This document shows positions 32,021 through 40,013 of a stretch of DNA of 52,473 nt, in pieces. The stretch covers positions 1 through 52,473 of IMG/VR virus record IMGVR_UViG_3300045257_000172. One strand, given 5' to 3'. Position 1 is the first letter of the stretch; every line of letters starts with the position of its first letter. Below the pieces are notes generated by a model that worked only from the letters and a program-made list of their open reading frames with translations, was not told where the DNA came from and did not search any database. The position numbers and the translations under genes are program-made. Source of the stretch: a virus.

Positions 32021-32565
32021 CGCAACTTCTCCATTTTAGCTGCGACCTGATCCGCGTTCATGCAGTCCACACTATGTTCGCTGAATTTCCTGAAAGATTC
32101 GGGGTCGAGTTGTTTGGCCGCGAGAGCGCACACCATTAGTAGTAATTGGATTTGTCCAGTGTGCTTGCCCTCGAAAAGCTCCAAAATGATTTGATGGGCG
32201 ATACATCGCTTTTCGTTCATCTCGCGATGCCATTCCATGTGGCCTTGGTACCAGTCCGGGCTAACTTCGGATTTGCATAACTCACATGTCATAATTGGCG
32301 CTGTGGGGGCGTAGCAAAGCCTTTCGCCGCAATGGTAGCAATGCGTATTGTCATCCCGATTATCCGTCCCGCATTTACACTTCATGATGAGACTCCATGT
32401 GTCATTATACTTCGTATCGCAAAGCCAGCAAAGACCATCCCGGGTTATCGCCTTTTCTTTACGAAAGCAGTTTTTACATTGGCCAACCTTTACGCCTTGC
32501 CAATATGTCGGGTCATCCCATTGCGTCCGCTCGCCAGCTACTTCCTTGCTGTTAGTTTCGTTCAT
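32017..32565 (-). CDS. Multi-zinc-ribbon protein, first gene of leftward unit
   Basis: I take the ATG at 32565 as the start; a TTG 14 codons upstream is the alternative. The 182-residue product has Cys pairs CKNCFRKEK, LCWLCDTK, KCKCGTDN, HCYHCGERLC and CELCKSE, forming two or more zinc ribbons, and a helical C-terminus (CALAAKQLDPESFRKFSEHS). As first gene behind the divergent intergenic region it may be an early regulator; that is inference. Confidence 0.55.
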   Translation of the reverse strand: MNETNSKEVAGERTQWDDPTYWQGVKVGQCKNCFRKEKAITRDGLCWLCDTKYNDTWSLIMKCKCGTDNRDDNTHCYHCGERLCYAPTAPIMTCELCKSEVSPDWYQGHMEWHREMNEKRCIAHQIILELFEGKHTGQIQLLLMVCALAAKQLDPESFRKFSEHSVDCMNADQVAAKMEKLR

Positions 32566-32867
32566 GCCAACACAATAAGCGCCAATCGTGCCACAATCGC
32601 CAATCAATCAATATATCTAGAGCCTACCTATGAAACTATTTTTTAGAGAGGGTTCTACTATTTACGCGTTTGTCAATAAACCTCAGATTTGACTCTCATA
32701 TTCTCATTCATGCAGGATGCCAAGTATTGAATAATCTCACCAGAATTCTCCTACTATTGGCCTATTCACTTGTGGTACGTTCCTAGATTGCAATCCTCGC
32801 GTAAATTGCCTTGCGCGGCTCTGTGTTACCCTGTTGACGAGAGCTGCAATCCACGCTAACCATCACC
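32566..32867. promoter_or_regulatory. Divergent intergenic control region
   Basis: This 302-base gap lies between the first leftward and first rightward genes. It is A+T-richer than the flanking genes. TTGACA is present on the minus strand (32676-32671) but without a good -10 at normal spacing. A 10-base perfect palindrome GATTGCAATC (32786-32795) overlaps the first of two direct repeats TGCAATCCTCGC (32789-32800) and TGCAATCCACGC (32845-32856). No gene is seen. Promoters for both units should lie here, but I cannot place them with certainty. Confidence 0.5.
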
Positions 32868-33089
32868 ATGTTAGAACCTCAAGAGCTGACCGAAGAACAA
32901 GTAGAAGCATTAATGACCATTCCGGTCTTACCAAACCCGTTCTATAATTGGCTGAAACTGGCCACCAAGCATGCAACTAATGACAGCCAGACAGCAGCTG
33001 TGACCAAAGCAGCACTTAGCATGGTTGGGCAATCCAATACTGGAACCAGTGAGAAACAATTCACTCGTCGGCAAGGCTTATCCAAATGA
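32868..33089 (+). CDS. Hypothetical protein, 73 aa, first gene of rightward unit
   Basis: Unrecognised 73-residue protein. It opens MLEPQELTEEQVEALMTIPV, then has a Pro-Asn-Pro-Phe turn and TKAALSMVGQSN. It overlaps the HTH/terminase-type gene by 4 bases. Helical N-terminus and position suggest a small partner of that protein. Confidence 0.5.
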   Translation: MLEPQELTEEQVEALMTIPVLPNPFYNWLKLATKHATNDSQTAAVTKAALSMVGQSNTGTSEKQFTRRQGLSK

Positions 33090-33553
33090 AGCAAGTAGAC
33101 CGTGAAGCAGTAAAGACATTGGCTATAGCGGTCGGAGTCAGGGAAGCAGCAAGACGCTTAGGGCTCAACGAAGACAGAGTCTGCCAATGGTCCAAACGCG
33201 GCCAGTGGTTTAAGAACCCACCTAAACCCAAAACCATAGCAGTACAGCAGGGTATTGTTAGCACTGTCAGCACTGCCTCGGACGCCCTGCGTTCTACTCT
33301 CACCGAACGCAGCAACGCCACGAAGCTGGGGCTGAGCAAAGCAGCAGCCAAAGCCGCAGAACATCTAGCTGAGAGTGAGCCAGTTACTATTCTAAAACAT
33401 TCCCGAGCGATGAAGGACGTGGCCAGCACGGCGAGCGTGGTACACGGGTGGGAAGCAGGGAGCAGGGACACCGGGCCGTTCAATCCTGGAGCGATCCAGA
33501 TCCTCTCCCAGCGCACGTACCTTAACCTGGGCAACGATCAGCCCGAGGCGTAA
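33086..33553 (+). CDS. HTH DNA-binding protein, candidate small terminase
   Basis: This 155-residue protein has a helix-turn-helix at about 14-40 (AVGVREAARRLGLNEDRVCQ with WSKRG following), then an Ala-rich helical middle (KAAAKAAEHLAESEPVTIL) and a short C-terminal tail. The HTH followed by helical oligomerisation sequence, placed close upstream of the large terminase with one intergenic region between, is what a small terminase subunit looks like. A transcription regulator is the alternative. Confidence 0.5.
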   Translation: MKQVDREAVKTLAIAVGVREAARRLGLNEDRVCQWSKRGQWFKNPPKPKTIAVQQGIVSTVSTASDALRSTLTERSNATKLGLSKAAAKAAEHLAESEPVTILKHSRAMKDVASTASVVHGWEAGSRDTGPFNPGAIQILSQRTYLNLGNDQPEA

Positions 33554-33666
33554 CCACGTCTCCTGACCATCCACCAGAATAGCCCTTGCACGCTCTGTAC
33601 GCCTCGCTACGCCCTGTCTGACGTGGCACCCTTAGCTTGGGTAGCGGAGAGTAATTCTTTTGCCCT

Positions 33667-33697
33667 GGGGAGGGTGGCAGTGGTGGGTGGGGTAGGG
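33667..33697 (+). repeat. G-run cluster upstream of the terminase genes
   Basis: Five runs of three or four G (33667-70, 33672-74, 33685-87, 33689-92, 33695-97) fall within 31 bases, with loops of 1, 10, 1 and 2. Four-strand G-quadruplex formation is possible but one loop is long. It lies in the 259-base region between the small-terminase candidate and the next gene. Confidence 0.55.
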
Positions 33698-33731
33698 CCC
33701 GCTGGCAATAGGGCGATGACCCGGCGAAGCC

Positions 33732-33762
33732 CTCTCCGAATTTATTCCCAAAAATTCGAGAG
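33732..33762 (+). promoter_or_regulatory. Strong hairpin in pre-terminase region
   Basis: CTCTCCGAATTT, loop ATTCCCAA, AAATTCGAGAG forms an 11-bp stem with one bulged base. No T-tract follows. It directly abuts the TTAG repeat array, so it may end transcription from the upstream gene or form part of a packaging or operator site. Confidence 0.5.
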
Positions 33763-33830
33763 TTAGGCATTAACACTTGACATGTTAGGTCTTAACGATT
33801 AGACCTTAACACATGCCATTAGACTTTGAG
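33763..33830. repeat. Repeated TTAGRYNTTAAC operator-like array with -35 box
   Basis: TTAGGCATTAAC (33763-74), TTAGGTCTTAAC (33785-96) and TTAGACCTTAAC (33799-810) follow the consensus TTAG-R-Y-N-TTAAC, with a partial fourth copy TTAGACTTTGAG (33819-30) overlapping the start of the next gene. The second and third copies are also imperfect inverted repeats. TTGACA (33777-82) sits between copies one and two; 17 bases on is TAGACC as a poor -10. Such an array is likely a protein-binding operator. Confidence 0.65.
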
Positions 33831-34142
33831 TCGTTTAAGAGGAACCCGAGGTATTGTAAGCCATGGAACCCACCGGTGGAGGATTTGAGCCAGGACGTGG
33901 AGGACAACAAACGTATGGCTTTAGCGGACGCTATGGAGCAATATCGGAAGTATTGTGCTCAGTGGGATGAAGAGCCGGTGGGGTTACCCGAGCCCGAGAA
34001 GCCGATCATGCGTGGGAACGAAGTGAAGTTTGATCGGAACGAATATTACCGCAATTACATGCGGGAGTTTATGAGGAAACGCAGAGCAAAACAGAAACTA
34101 GCAAAGCAAAATGAAATTGAACAAAACAGACCAGACGTTTAA
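33813..34142 (+). CDS. Small basic protein before the terminase, 109 aa
   Basis: This 109-residue protein has a Pro-rich N-terminal half (NPRYCKPWNPPVEDLSQDVE), a helix NKRMALADAMEQYRKYCAQW and a strongly basic C-terminal helix (NYMREFMRKRRAKQKLAKQN). It is not recognised; a nucleic-acid-binding or terminase partner role is plausible. Its ATG lies inside the repeat array and it overlaps the next gene by 32 bases. Confidence 0.45.
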   Translation: MPLDFESFKRNPRYCKPWNPPVEDLSQDVEDNKRMALADAMEQYRKYCAQWDEEPVGLPEPEKPIMRGNEVKFDRNEYYRNYMREFMRKRRAKQKLAKQNEIEQNRPDV

Positions 34143-34326
34143 GGATCACTTACCGGAGTATTACCACTTTGACGAGCATGAGTGGGACGAGAAGATTTGT
34201 GTGCGGGAAGGGTGCTACAAGAAGTTCCGGGGTCGGTTGGAGCTTTTGCGGTTTTGTAGTCGAGGCTGTATGGAACTGTTCTTGAGTTCGTTTAAGTTAG
34301 GTGTGATAAAGGGAACGAAGCTTTGA
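34111..34326 (+). CDS. Zinc-finger protein, 71 aa
   Basis: The 71-residue product has CVREGCYKKFRG and FCSRGCMELFLSS, giving a C-x4-C and C-x3-C pair suited to bind zinc. Small HNH-less zinc proteins are often next to terminases. Its stop TGA overlaps the TTG start of the large terminase. Confidence 0.55.
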   Translation: MKLNKTDQTFKDHLPEYYHFDEHEWDEKICVREGCYKKFRGRLELLRFCSRGCMELFLSSFKLGVIKGTKL

Positions 34327-36032
34327 TCGAACGCCACGGACTACGATTCCCTAAAGACACCGACGACTCGGTAATCGAGTTAGCGGCGTTCTCGGCGTCG
34401 CCATTCGGGGAAAAGAGGTTTGAGCATTTCAGGAGGGCGAGTGAACTATGGGAGAACCGGTACCGGCCCAATACGTTGATGTGGAATGATTACACGGAAC
34501 GTATGCACCGGGCGTTCTGTTCTTCTAGGGAGGTCCCGGTATCAGGAAGCGCGGCTTCATGGAAAACATCGTCAGCGGCCTTCTATGCGCTCAAGGTCTG
34601 GCAGAGCGCCCCAGCCCACACGAAGGTCCTGATGAGTGCTACAACGCTGGACGCCCTTAAAGCCAAGCTCTGGAAGGAAACAGTCTCCTACTACCGTATC
34701 TGTACCAACTTCGGGAACCTCGTCCAATCCCGAATCTGCATCCAGTGGGAGAAGGGTAGCGATGACGCGGGGATATACGGGGTTGCGTTGGATAGTGGGG
34801 GCGACATTGAGAAAGTGGTGAATAAGATAAAAGGTCGCCATGCTCCCATCGTACTGGTGGTGGTGGATGAGTTGCCCACGGTCAACGAGGCGATAGTTGA
34901 AGCCTGCGTGAACCTAGAGACCGGGTGCGAGTGGTTCCAATTTATTGGCCTTGGCAACCCTGATAGCGAGTTGGACCCGCACGGAAGGATGAGTGAACCC
35001 AAGGCGGGTTGGGACTCGGTGAGTGTCGATACCGAAACTTGGGAAACGAAGCGGGGCGGGTTAGCAGTCCACCTGGATGGGTTACGCAGCCCGAACTTGT
35101 ACAAGGACATGTACCCCGGGATGATCCGGCAACGAGACATAGATAGGACGATTGAACTCTACGGGGAGGATAGCCCCCAGTTCTGGAGGGAACGGAGGGG
35201 GTTCTGGGCACCGCAAGGGGTAACGAAAACTGTGTTAAACCCGGCTACGATAAACAAGTTTCATGCTCGGGACAAACCGATCTGGGTTGGGGGGTACACC
35301 ATGGGGGCGGGGCTTGACCCAGCTTTCGGGGGTGGTGACCGGTGTATGCTCCGGATTGCCAAGTGCGGGTTAATCGAGGATGAACGAAGCAAGGAACCGA
35401 ACATTTTCCAAAACAAACCGGAAGGAAAATGGGCAATCGGACTCTCCGAGCTCATCACCATCAAAACATCAGCATCATCAGATGAACCTATTCACTACCA
35501 AATCGTCAGACAGGTCAAAGATATATGTACAGACCGAGGGATATCCCCTCGAATGTTCGCTCTCGATTCCACTGGGGAAGGAGGCGGTCTTGCTTCAATC
35601 TTCCAGAGGGAATGGAGTACCGAGATACTATGTGTTGAGTTTGGAGGGAGGGCGTCCAACCGTCCAGTTAGTTCCACTAATCTCAAACCGTCCGATCAGG
35701 AATATGTTAATAAAGTTACTGACCTATGGTTTTCGTTTCGCAACCTAGTGATGAGCAATCAGATACGTGGTCTTGACGATGAGACGGCCACAGGATTTTG
35801 TCGGAGATGGTGGGAGATGAGGGGGAACCTTATCATGGTGGAGAGTAAAACAACGATGAAGGAAAGGACACGCAAATCCCCTGACCCGGAGGATGCAACT
35901 GTGGTAGCGGTAGAACTATTCCGCCAACGCATGCCCGAGCTAAAAGGCGGCACCGAACCTTACTTACCTCAAAACCGCTGGCGTGAATTTCAGAAGAAAC
36001 GCAGTTTAACCCCGGAGTACGTAGCAGCATGA
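34323..36032 (+). CDS. terL: Terminase large subunit
   Basis: This 569-residue protein has a TTG start coupled to the previous stop (TTGA); no ATG is near and the coding sequence begins there. The ATPase domain carries a Walker A variant SGSAASWKT (74-82), Walker B IVLVVVDE (176-183) and FIGLGNPDS (about 207-215). The RNase H-like nuclease domain has GLDPAFGGGDRC (D332), FALDSTGEGGG (D415) and DPEDATVVAV (D521, D524), the three acidic clusters of TerL. It packages DNA into the prohead at the portal. Headful packaging fits the circular contig; class cannot be fixed from motifs. Confidence 0.92.
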   Translation: MIERHGLRFPKDTDDSVIELAAFSASPFGEKRFEHFRRASELWENRYRPNTLMWNDYTERMHRAFCSSREVPVSGSAASWKTSSAAFYALKVWQSAPAHTKVLMSATTLDALKAKLWKETVSYYRICTNFGNLVQSRICIQWEKGSDDAGIYGVALDSGGDIEKVVNKIKGRHAPIVLVVVDELPTVNEAIVEACVNLETGCEWFQFIGLGNPDSELDPHGRMSEPKAGWDSVSVDTETWETKRGGLAVHLDGLRSPNLYKDMYPGMIRQRDIDRTIELYGEDSPQFWRERRGFWAPQGVTKTVLNPATINKFHARDKPIWVGGYTMGAGLDPAFGGGDRCMLRIAKCGLIEDERSKEPNIFQNKPEGKWAIGLSELITIKTSASSDEPIHYQIVRQVKDICTDRGISPRMFALDSTGEGGGLASIFQREWSTEILCVEFGGRASNRPVSSTNLKPSDQEYVNKVTDLWFSFRNLVMSNQIRGLDDETATGFCRRWWEMRGNLIMVESKTTMKERTRKSPDPEDATVVAVELFRQRMPELKGGTEPYLPQNRWREFQKKRSLTPEYVAA

Positions 36033-36223
36033 ACTCATTTAGTTTAAAATCTAAGCAACCCTGGAACGGAGTGGCTACTCCATCTGAAATTGTAATGATG
36101 GAGCATTTGGCTGATTTATGGCCGTATTTAAAAGACGGAACTAAGTCTGACATTCGGGAACAGTTGGAGTCTAAACACCCTAAAGCGATTTGGCACTTGG
36201 ATTATTGGCTGGCTAACAAATGA
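36029..36223 (+). CDS. Small protein after the terminase, 64 aa
   Basis: Unrecognised 64-residue protein with SEIVMMEHLADLWPYLKDGT and HPKAIWHLDYWLANK. ATGA overlap with terL and with the next gene (4 bases). Helical. Confidence 0.45.
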   Translation: MNSFSLKSKQPWNGVATPSEIVMMEHLADLWPYLKDGTKSDIREQLESKHPKAIWHLDYWLANK

Positions 36224-36840
36224 AGATGAGGTTACTTAACTACCGCGAGGTACCTCCGAACTTTTATCGGTACCGAGATCCCGATACCGGGGTGTGGACG
36301 ATCAAGTGGGATGTTCAGGATTGGTACGGTGAAGCGAAGAAGCGAAGGATTGATAACGGACTTCCCGTCCCAATCGACATGGAAGCGCAGATGGAAGATC
36401 AACTCTGCCAAACTCTGCCACCGGGTTGGTGTGACTGGGACGGTGGTTCGAGACCCAGGGTACCGCTTTACATCAGTTGGGGTGATGTCGAGACAGCTTC
36501 AAAAACATTCTTGGATTGGGCAACCCAAGGCAGGCCAACGGTGGATCAGGATGAAGCGGAACGCAGAGCTAAAATCTGCGCCAACTGCTACATGAACAAA
36601 CGAGCGGACGGCTGTGGACAAAGCTGCCGTGCTCTCATTCGTGCCCTGGCTGGACTCTTCCTAAATCGTAAGACCAGCGTGGACGATCAACTGCAAACGT
36701 GTTCGGCGTGCAAATGTTATTTACGGGCCAAGATTTATTTTCCACTTGATATAATCGAAGAACACGAGCAACCTGACATCCAAATGTTGCTACCAGATTT
36801 TTGCTGGTTGAAGCAAGGTGGAGACAACTACCATGGCTGA
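36220..36840 (+). CDS. Cys-cluster protein, 206 aa
   Basis: In this 206-residue protein the C-terminal half has KICANCYMNKRADGCGQSC and TCSACKCYLRAKIYFPLDII, then LLPDFCWLK. The Cys pattern (C-x2-C, C-x3-C, C-x2-C-x-C) resembles phage proteins with a zinc or iron-sulfur-like cluster that sit between terminase and portal. The N-terminus has a Tyr/Trp-rich beta segment (NFYRYRDPDTGVWTIKWDVQ). No function is known to me. Confidence 0.5.
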   Translation: MKMRLLNYREVPPNFYRYRDPDTGVWTIKWDVQDWYGEAKKRRIDNGLPVPIDMEAQMEDQLCQTLPPGWCDWDGGSRPRVPLYISWGDVETASKTFLDWATQGRPTVDQDEAERRAKICANCYMNKRADGCGQSCRALIRALAGLFLNRKTSVDDQLQTCSACKCYLRAKIYFPLDIIEEHEQPDIQMLLPDFCWLKQGGDNYHG

Positions 36841-37063
36841 GGTCCCGATACGTTACGCGGTGTCGATTGCGTTCCACAACGACTCCTACCACGCAATCAT
36901 TTACTCCCCTTCGGATAACTCCTATTCCCAGTCCGGGGCACCGACTCTGCCTAAGCTAATGGCTACCGTTTCAAAACGGCTACGGAAGAAGGAAAAGGAG
37001 ATACAGCATTTCCCGATCCCCACCGAATCAAGTTTAATAGTTCTCCCGAATGGTTCCAGGTAA
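36833..37063 (+). CDS. Small hypothetical protein, 76 aa
   Basis: I start at the ATG at 36833 with AAGGTGGAG upstream, rather than the ATG five codons earlier. The protein has YAVSIAFHNDSYHAIIYSPS, a beta hairpin, and a basic helix VSKRLRKKEKEIQHF. Not recognised. Confidence 0.45.
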   Translation: MAEVPIRYAVSIAFHNDSYHAIIYSPSDNSYSQSGAPTLPKLMATVSKRLRKKEKEIQHFPIPTESSLIVLPNGSR

Positions 37064-37259
37064 TACAATTGGATTTGTGGAGAGAACGTTTCGTTTGAAA
37101 CGTAAGCAAGTTGAGGGAATTACTCGATTTGCATGGATATTTGACGACAACGGTGAGATTTATCACGATAGGTTGTTCATAACCCAAGGACAGGCCCAAG
37201 CATGGATGCAGTCTAGGGGCGGCGGCACCGCGCTGGTTGTCCAGAAATTGAAGGATTGA
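37050..37259 (+). CDS. Small hypothetical protein, 69 aa
   Basis: This 69-residue protein has ITRFAWIFDDNGEIYHDRLF and AWMQSRGGGTALVVQKLKD. Its TGA is in the same reading frame as the portal that follows, so the two frames are separated only by this stop. The last codons also contain an AAGGA sequence that could serve as ribosome-binding site for the portal. Confidence 0.45.
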   Translation: MVPGNTIGFVERTFRLKRKQVEGITRFAWIFDDNGEIYHDRLFITQGQAQAWMQSRGGGTALVVQKLKD

Positions 37260-39584
37260 AGCTCTATCGCACCCGATAAGTTAGCCACATTAGACCCCGA
37301 AACCCACGAACCTCCCCAGAGCAGGATCGGGAGTGCAGCTAATGCCCGGCGCTTCGTCAACCGGCTAAAGGATGATGACACCATCCGCATCAACCGCAGG
37401 ACCCGCCAGGAAGGTCTAATTGATGGTAATTCTCCGTGGAGTCCTCAGTTACTCAAAGACTTAGGTCAGGGGCACCGTGCCAACTTTAATCTCAGGACCG
37501 GGGAAGGAGCGATGGATGCAGCCAAGACTCCGTACTACGATCTGGTATTTGAGGTCCCGCAGTTTGCTCGTATCCAGTTCAATAACTACCTCGAATATTC
37601 CAGTAACCTCGTTTCCCCCGACATCCTGAACCAATGGAACGACATTATCTCGGAGGAGTACCACAACATTCTGGATGACTGGGACGGGTTTGATCAGAAT
37701 ATTCAGATGCACCAGTGGCATACCATTTTCCACGGGGTAGGCCCACTGTTCTGGCCGCATCCACTCGACTGGAGAAGCGAGGCAGTCAAGACCGGGAAAG
37801 CACTGGTCCCAGATGAAACCAAGGCCAACGTGGACGATTTGGAGTCCCTGGTCATTCTCCACTCCTACCGGGCAGATCAGTTGCTCCAGTTCCTGGACCA
37901 CGAGAAGATTGGGAAGAGTGGGAGGTGGAACCGGGAACTGGTCGAGAACGCCATTGTACAGAGCGCCACCAGCGACATCAGGGATGTGATGGGCACCGAG
38001 AACTTCGATTTGTACCAGCGGGCGATTCGGAGCGGAGACTACTACTGGGCGATGAATCGGAGCGACCGAATCTACGTTGCTAGCCTATTCATCAAGGAAC
38101 TGGAAACCCGGAAGGTGTCCCACTACATCTTAACCGATGTTCCGGTGAGCGAGAACGAGGAGGAGGATGCAGAAGACCCAGACAAGGAAGTAGGTTATCT
38201 CTTCATTCATAAGAATAAGTACGAGGACTTTAGCCAGGTAATTGTCCCCTTCTTTTTCGATGTGGGCCGGGACGGTACATGGCACAACGTTAAAGGTCTA
38301 GGACCAAAGATATACGACTTCTGCGATATCGAAAACCGGATGACCTGCCAGATGATAGACGGAGCAGTGATCGGTAGCGGAGTAACATTGGAGGCACAGG
38401 ATGCGAACAGTCTCGAGGAAACCCAAATCGTCATGGTCGGAGGTGCAACTGTGGTCCAACCCGGATATAAAGTTGTGCAAACTAGGATCGCGGAATCGCT
38501 TAACGGTGCTCTTGCGATTAAACGGGACTTACAGAACACTTTGCAAAGTAACACCGGAAACTACCGTCAGCGGGTTAGCGGAGAAGATCAGGAACCAACT
38601 CTTGGTCAAGCACAACTTAACGCTCAACAGCAGGCAATGCTCAGTAAGGGGGCGGTTAACCGGTACTACTACGCATTGGACCGGTGGCACCGAGAAACTC
38701 TCCGCAGACTCCTAAACCGTGAACTCCGTGGCAACGTCCCCGGGGCAGAGGAAGCTGAGTACTTCAGGGAATGCTGCACCCAGAAAGGTATCCCGGATGA
38801 AATCCTGAAGATTGAAAACATACGGAAAGTGAAAGCTAGTCGGAGCGTTGGGTATGGCAGCCCCAACATGCGGGATATAGCAGCTCAGAAGATGTTGCAG
38901 CTACTTCCAATGGCAGGCGAGGAGGGGAAGAACTTTATTCTCAGGTCCAACGTAGCCTCTATCCCGGGAGTGGGACAGGCACAGGTAGATGCTATTTTCC
39001 CACCGATTAACAAACAACGTCAACCACCGGACCACGAATGGGAAGCTACGATGGAGAACAACGAACTTCGGAGGTTGGGTGGTCAAACCCGGGTAACCGA
39101 CAACCAGAACCACGCCACCCATTTTGGTATCCACTTCCAGGACGCGATGCAAGACTTGCAGGGGTTACAGGCCCAGGGGCAGAACGGCAACGCCCAAGGC
39201 AACCCGATGCAAACGTTGATACATCTGGAACAGGCGGGGCCACATTTAAAACAGCATCTCGACAAACTTGGCGGTGATCCAACTCGGGAGAAAGATCACA
39301 AACAGATGGTAAAAGCGTGGACTACGCTGGGGAAAGCCACTGATAAACTCAAGCAGAACGTGGACGAGATGTTGCAGAGCCAGCAGGCGAACCAACCTCC
39401 ACCCCAACCTGATCCCGAGCACATGGCACAACTGGCTAAGATTCATGGGGAACTGGGGTTGAAAGCGGAAAAGATGCACGGGGACATGGCGTTGAAAGCC
39501 CAGAAGCAGACCCACACCCAATCGTTGATGGACAAAAAGACAGCGTTCGATCTACGGATTAAGGCTGCTCAGTCTCTACCATGA
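37260..39584 (+). CDS. Portal protein
   Basis: The frame is open from 37260, and its first 84 codons read like portal sequence (RRFVNRLKDDDTIRINRRTR, then QEGLIDGNSPWSPQLLKDLG). Yet there is no ATG, GTG or TTG before the ATG at 37512. Candidates are the ATC at 37266 (AAGGA 10 bases upstream), readthrough of the TGA at 37257, or a TTG at 37256 plus a +1 shift. The conservative product from 37512 has 690 residues, the open frame about 774. A long Gln/Ala/Lys-rich C-terminal part (about 600-690) fits large podovirus portals. It forms the dodecameric DNA channel at one capsid vertex, docking the terminase. Confidence 0.8.
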   Translation, partial: SSIAPDKLATLDPETHEPPQSRIGSAANARRFVNRLKDDDTIRINRRTRQEGLIDGNSPWSPQLLKDLGQGHRANFNLRTGEGAMDAAKTPYYDLVFEVPQFARIQFNNYLEYSSNLVSPDILNQWNDIISEEYHNILDDWDGFDQNIQMHQWHTIFHGVGPLFWPHPLDWRSEAVKTGKALVPDETKANVDDLESLVILHSYRADQLLQFLDHEKIGKSGRWNRELVENAIVQSATSDIRDVMGTENFDLYQRAIRSGDYYWAMNRSDRIYVASLFIKELETRKVSHYILTDVPVSENEEEDAEDPDKEVGYLFIHKNKYEDFSQVIVPFFFDVGRDGTWHNVKGLGPKIYDFCDIENRMTCQMIDGAVIGSGVTLEAQDANSLEETQIVMVGGATVVQPGYKVVQTRIAESLNGALAIKRDLQNTLQSNTGNYRQRVSGEDQEPTLGQAQLNAQQQAMLSKGAVNRYYYALDRWHRETLRRLLNRELRGNVPGAEEAEYFRECCTQKGIPDEILKIENIRKVKASRSVGYGSPNMRDIAAQKMLQLLPMAGEEGKNFILRSNVASIPGVGQAQVDAIFPPINKQRQPPDHEWEATMENNELRRLGGQTRVTDNQNHATHFGIHFQDAMQDLQGLQAQGQNGNAQGNPMQTLIHLEQAGPHLKQHLDKLGGDPTREKDHKQMVKAWTTLGKATDKLKQNVDEMLQSQQANQPPPQPDPEHMAQLAKIHGELGLKAEKMHGDMALKAQKQTHTQSLMDKKTAFDLRIKAAQSLP

Positions 39585-39880
39585 GCATAAATGAGTTCCG
39601 GCGAGACAAAGGACTGGTCGATAGTTGGTCCGAAATGTTACGTAGCCATGAACTACTTAGACTGGTACTCGGAGTGCTTGAGGAATCCCACCCAGCAAGA
39701 CACGCAATCATATCTGACAACAACGGTGATTTATCTCCCACCAGAGCCGCTATCGAGCTTGGTACCACTCGGGGATATTCTCTCTACGCCGACCGATTAA
39801 AGATGTTAGCCGTTCAATCCAAGCCTCAACAACCCCTCCTAGAACCGAGCTATGAACCTGCCGAAGCCCAAACAACCTAA
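39581..39880 (+). CDS. Hypothetical protein after the portal, 99 aa
   Basis: This 99-residue protein begins MSINEFRRDKGLVDSWSEML and has SHELLRLVLGVLEESHPARH and TRAAIELGTTRGYSLYADRL. Helical with a polar Pro-rich tail. Such short genes between portal and scaffold occur in many podoviruses. Function unknown. Overlaps the portal by 4 bases. Confidence 0.45.
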   Translation: MSINEFRRDKGLVDSWSEMLRSHELLRLVLGVLEESHPARHAIISDNNGDLSPTRAAIELGTTRGYSLYADRLKMLAVQSKPQQPLLEPSYEPAEAQTT

Positions 39881-40013
39881 AACCATCCGTGAATTTATGC
39901 CGATGAACCATTTCAAGGCGATGGGTAACCAGAGCCCACAGATGCCGGGGAGGAAACTCGCTACACGGAAATACAACTCTAGGTTCGATACCATGAACTT
40001 CTACTACAAATGA
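39852..40013 (+). CDS. Small basic protein, 53 aa
   Basis: ATG at 39852 lies 29 bases inside the previous gene. The product MNLPKPKQPKTIREFMPM then NHFKAMGNQSPQMPGRKLAT, ending RFDTMNFYYK, is basic and Met/Pro-rich. Its TGA forms an ATGA overlap with the next start, which is the main support. Not recognised. Confidence 0.5.
   Translation: MNLPKPKQPKTIREFMPMNHFKAMGNQSPQMPGRKLATRKYNSRFDTMNFYYK

Noticed and set aside
32641-32680. Sigma70 promoter from TTGACA on the minus strand at 32676-32671
   Set aside because: No acceptable -10 at 15-19 bases; noted only as part of the control region.
37257-37259. Genome-wide recoding of TGA
   Set aside because: TGA ends many genes here with clean overlaps (ATGA), so any readthrough would be local to the portal junction.
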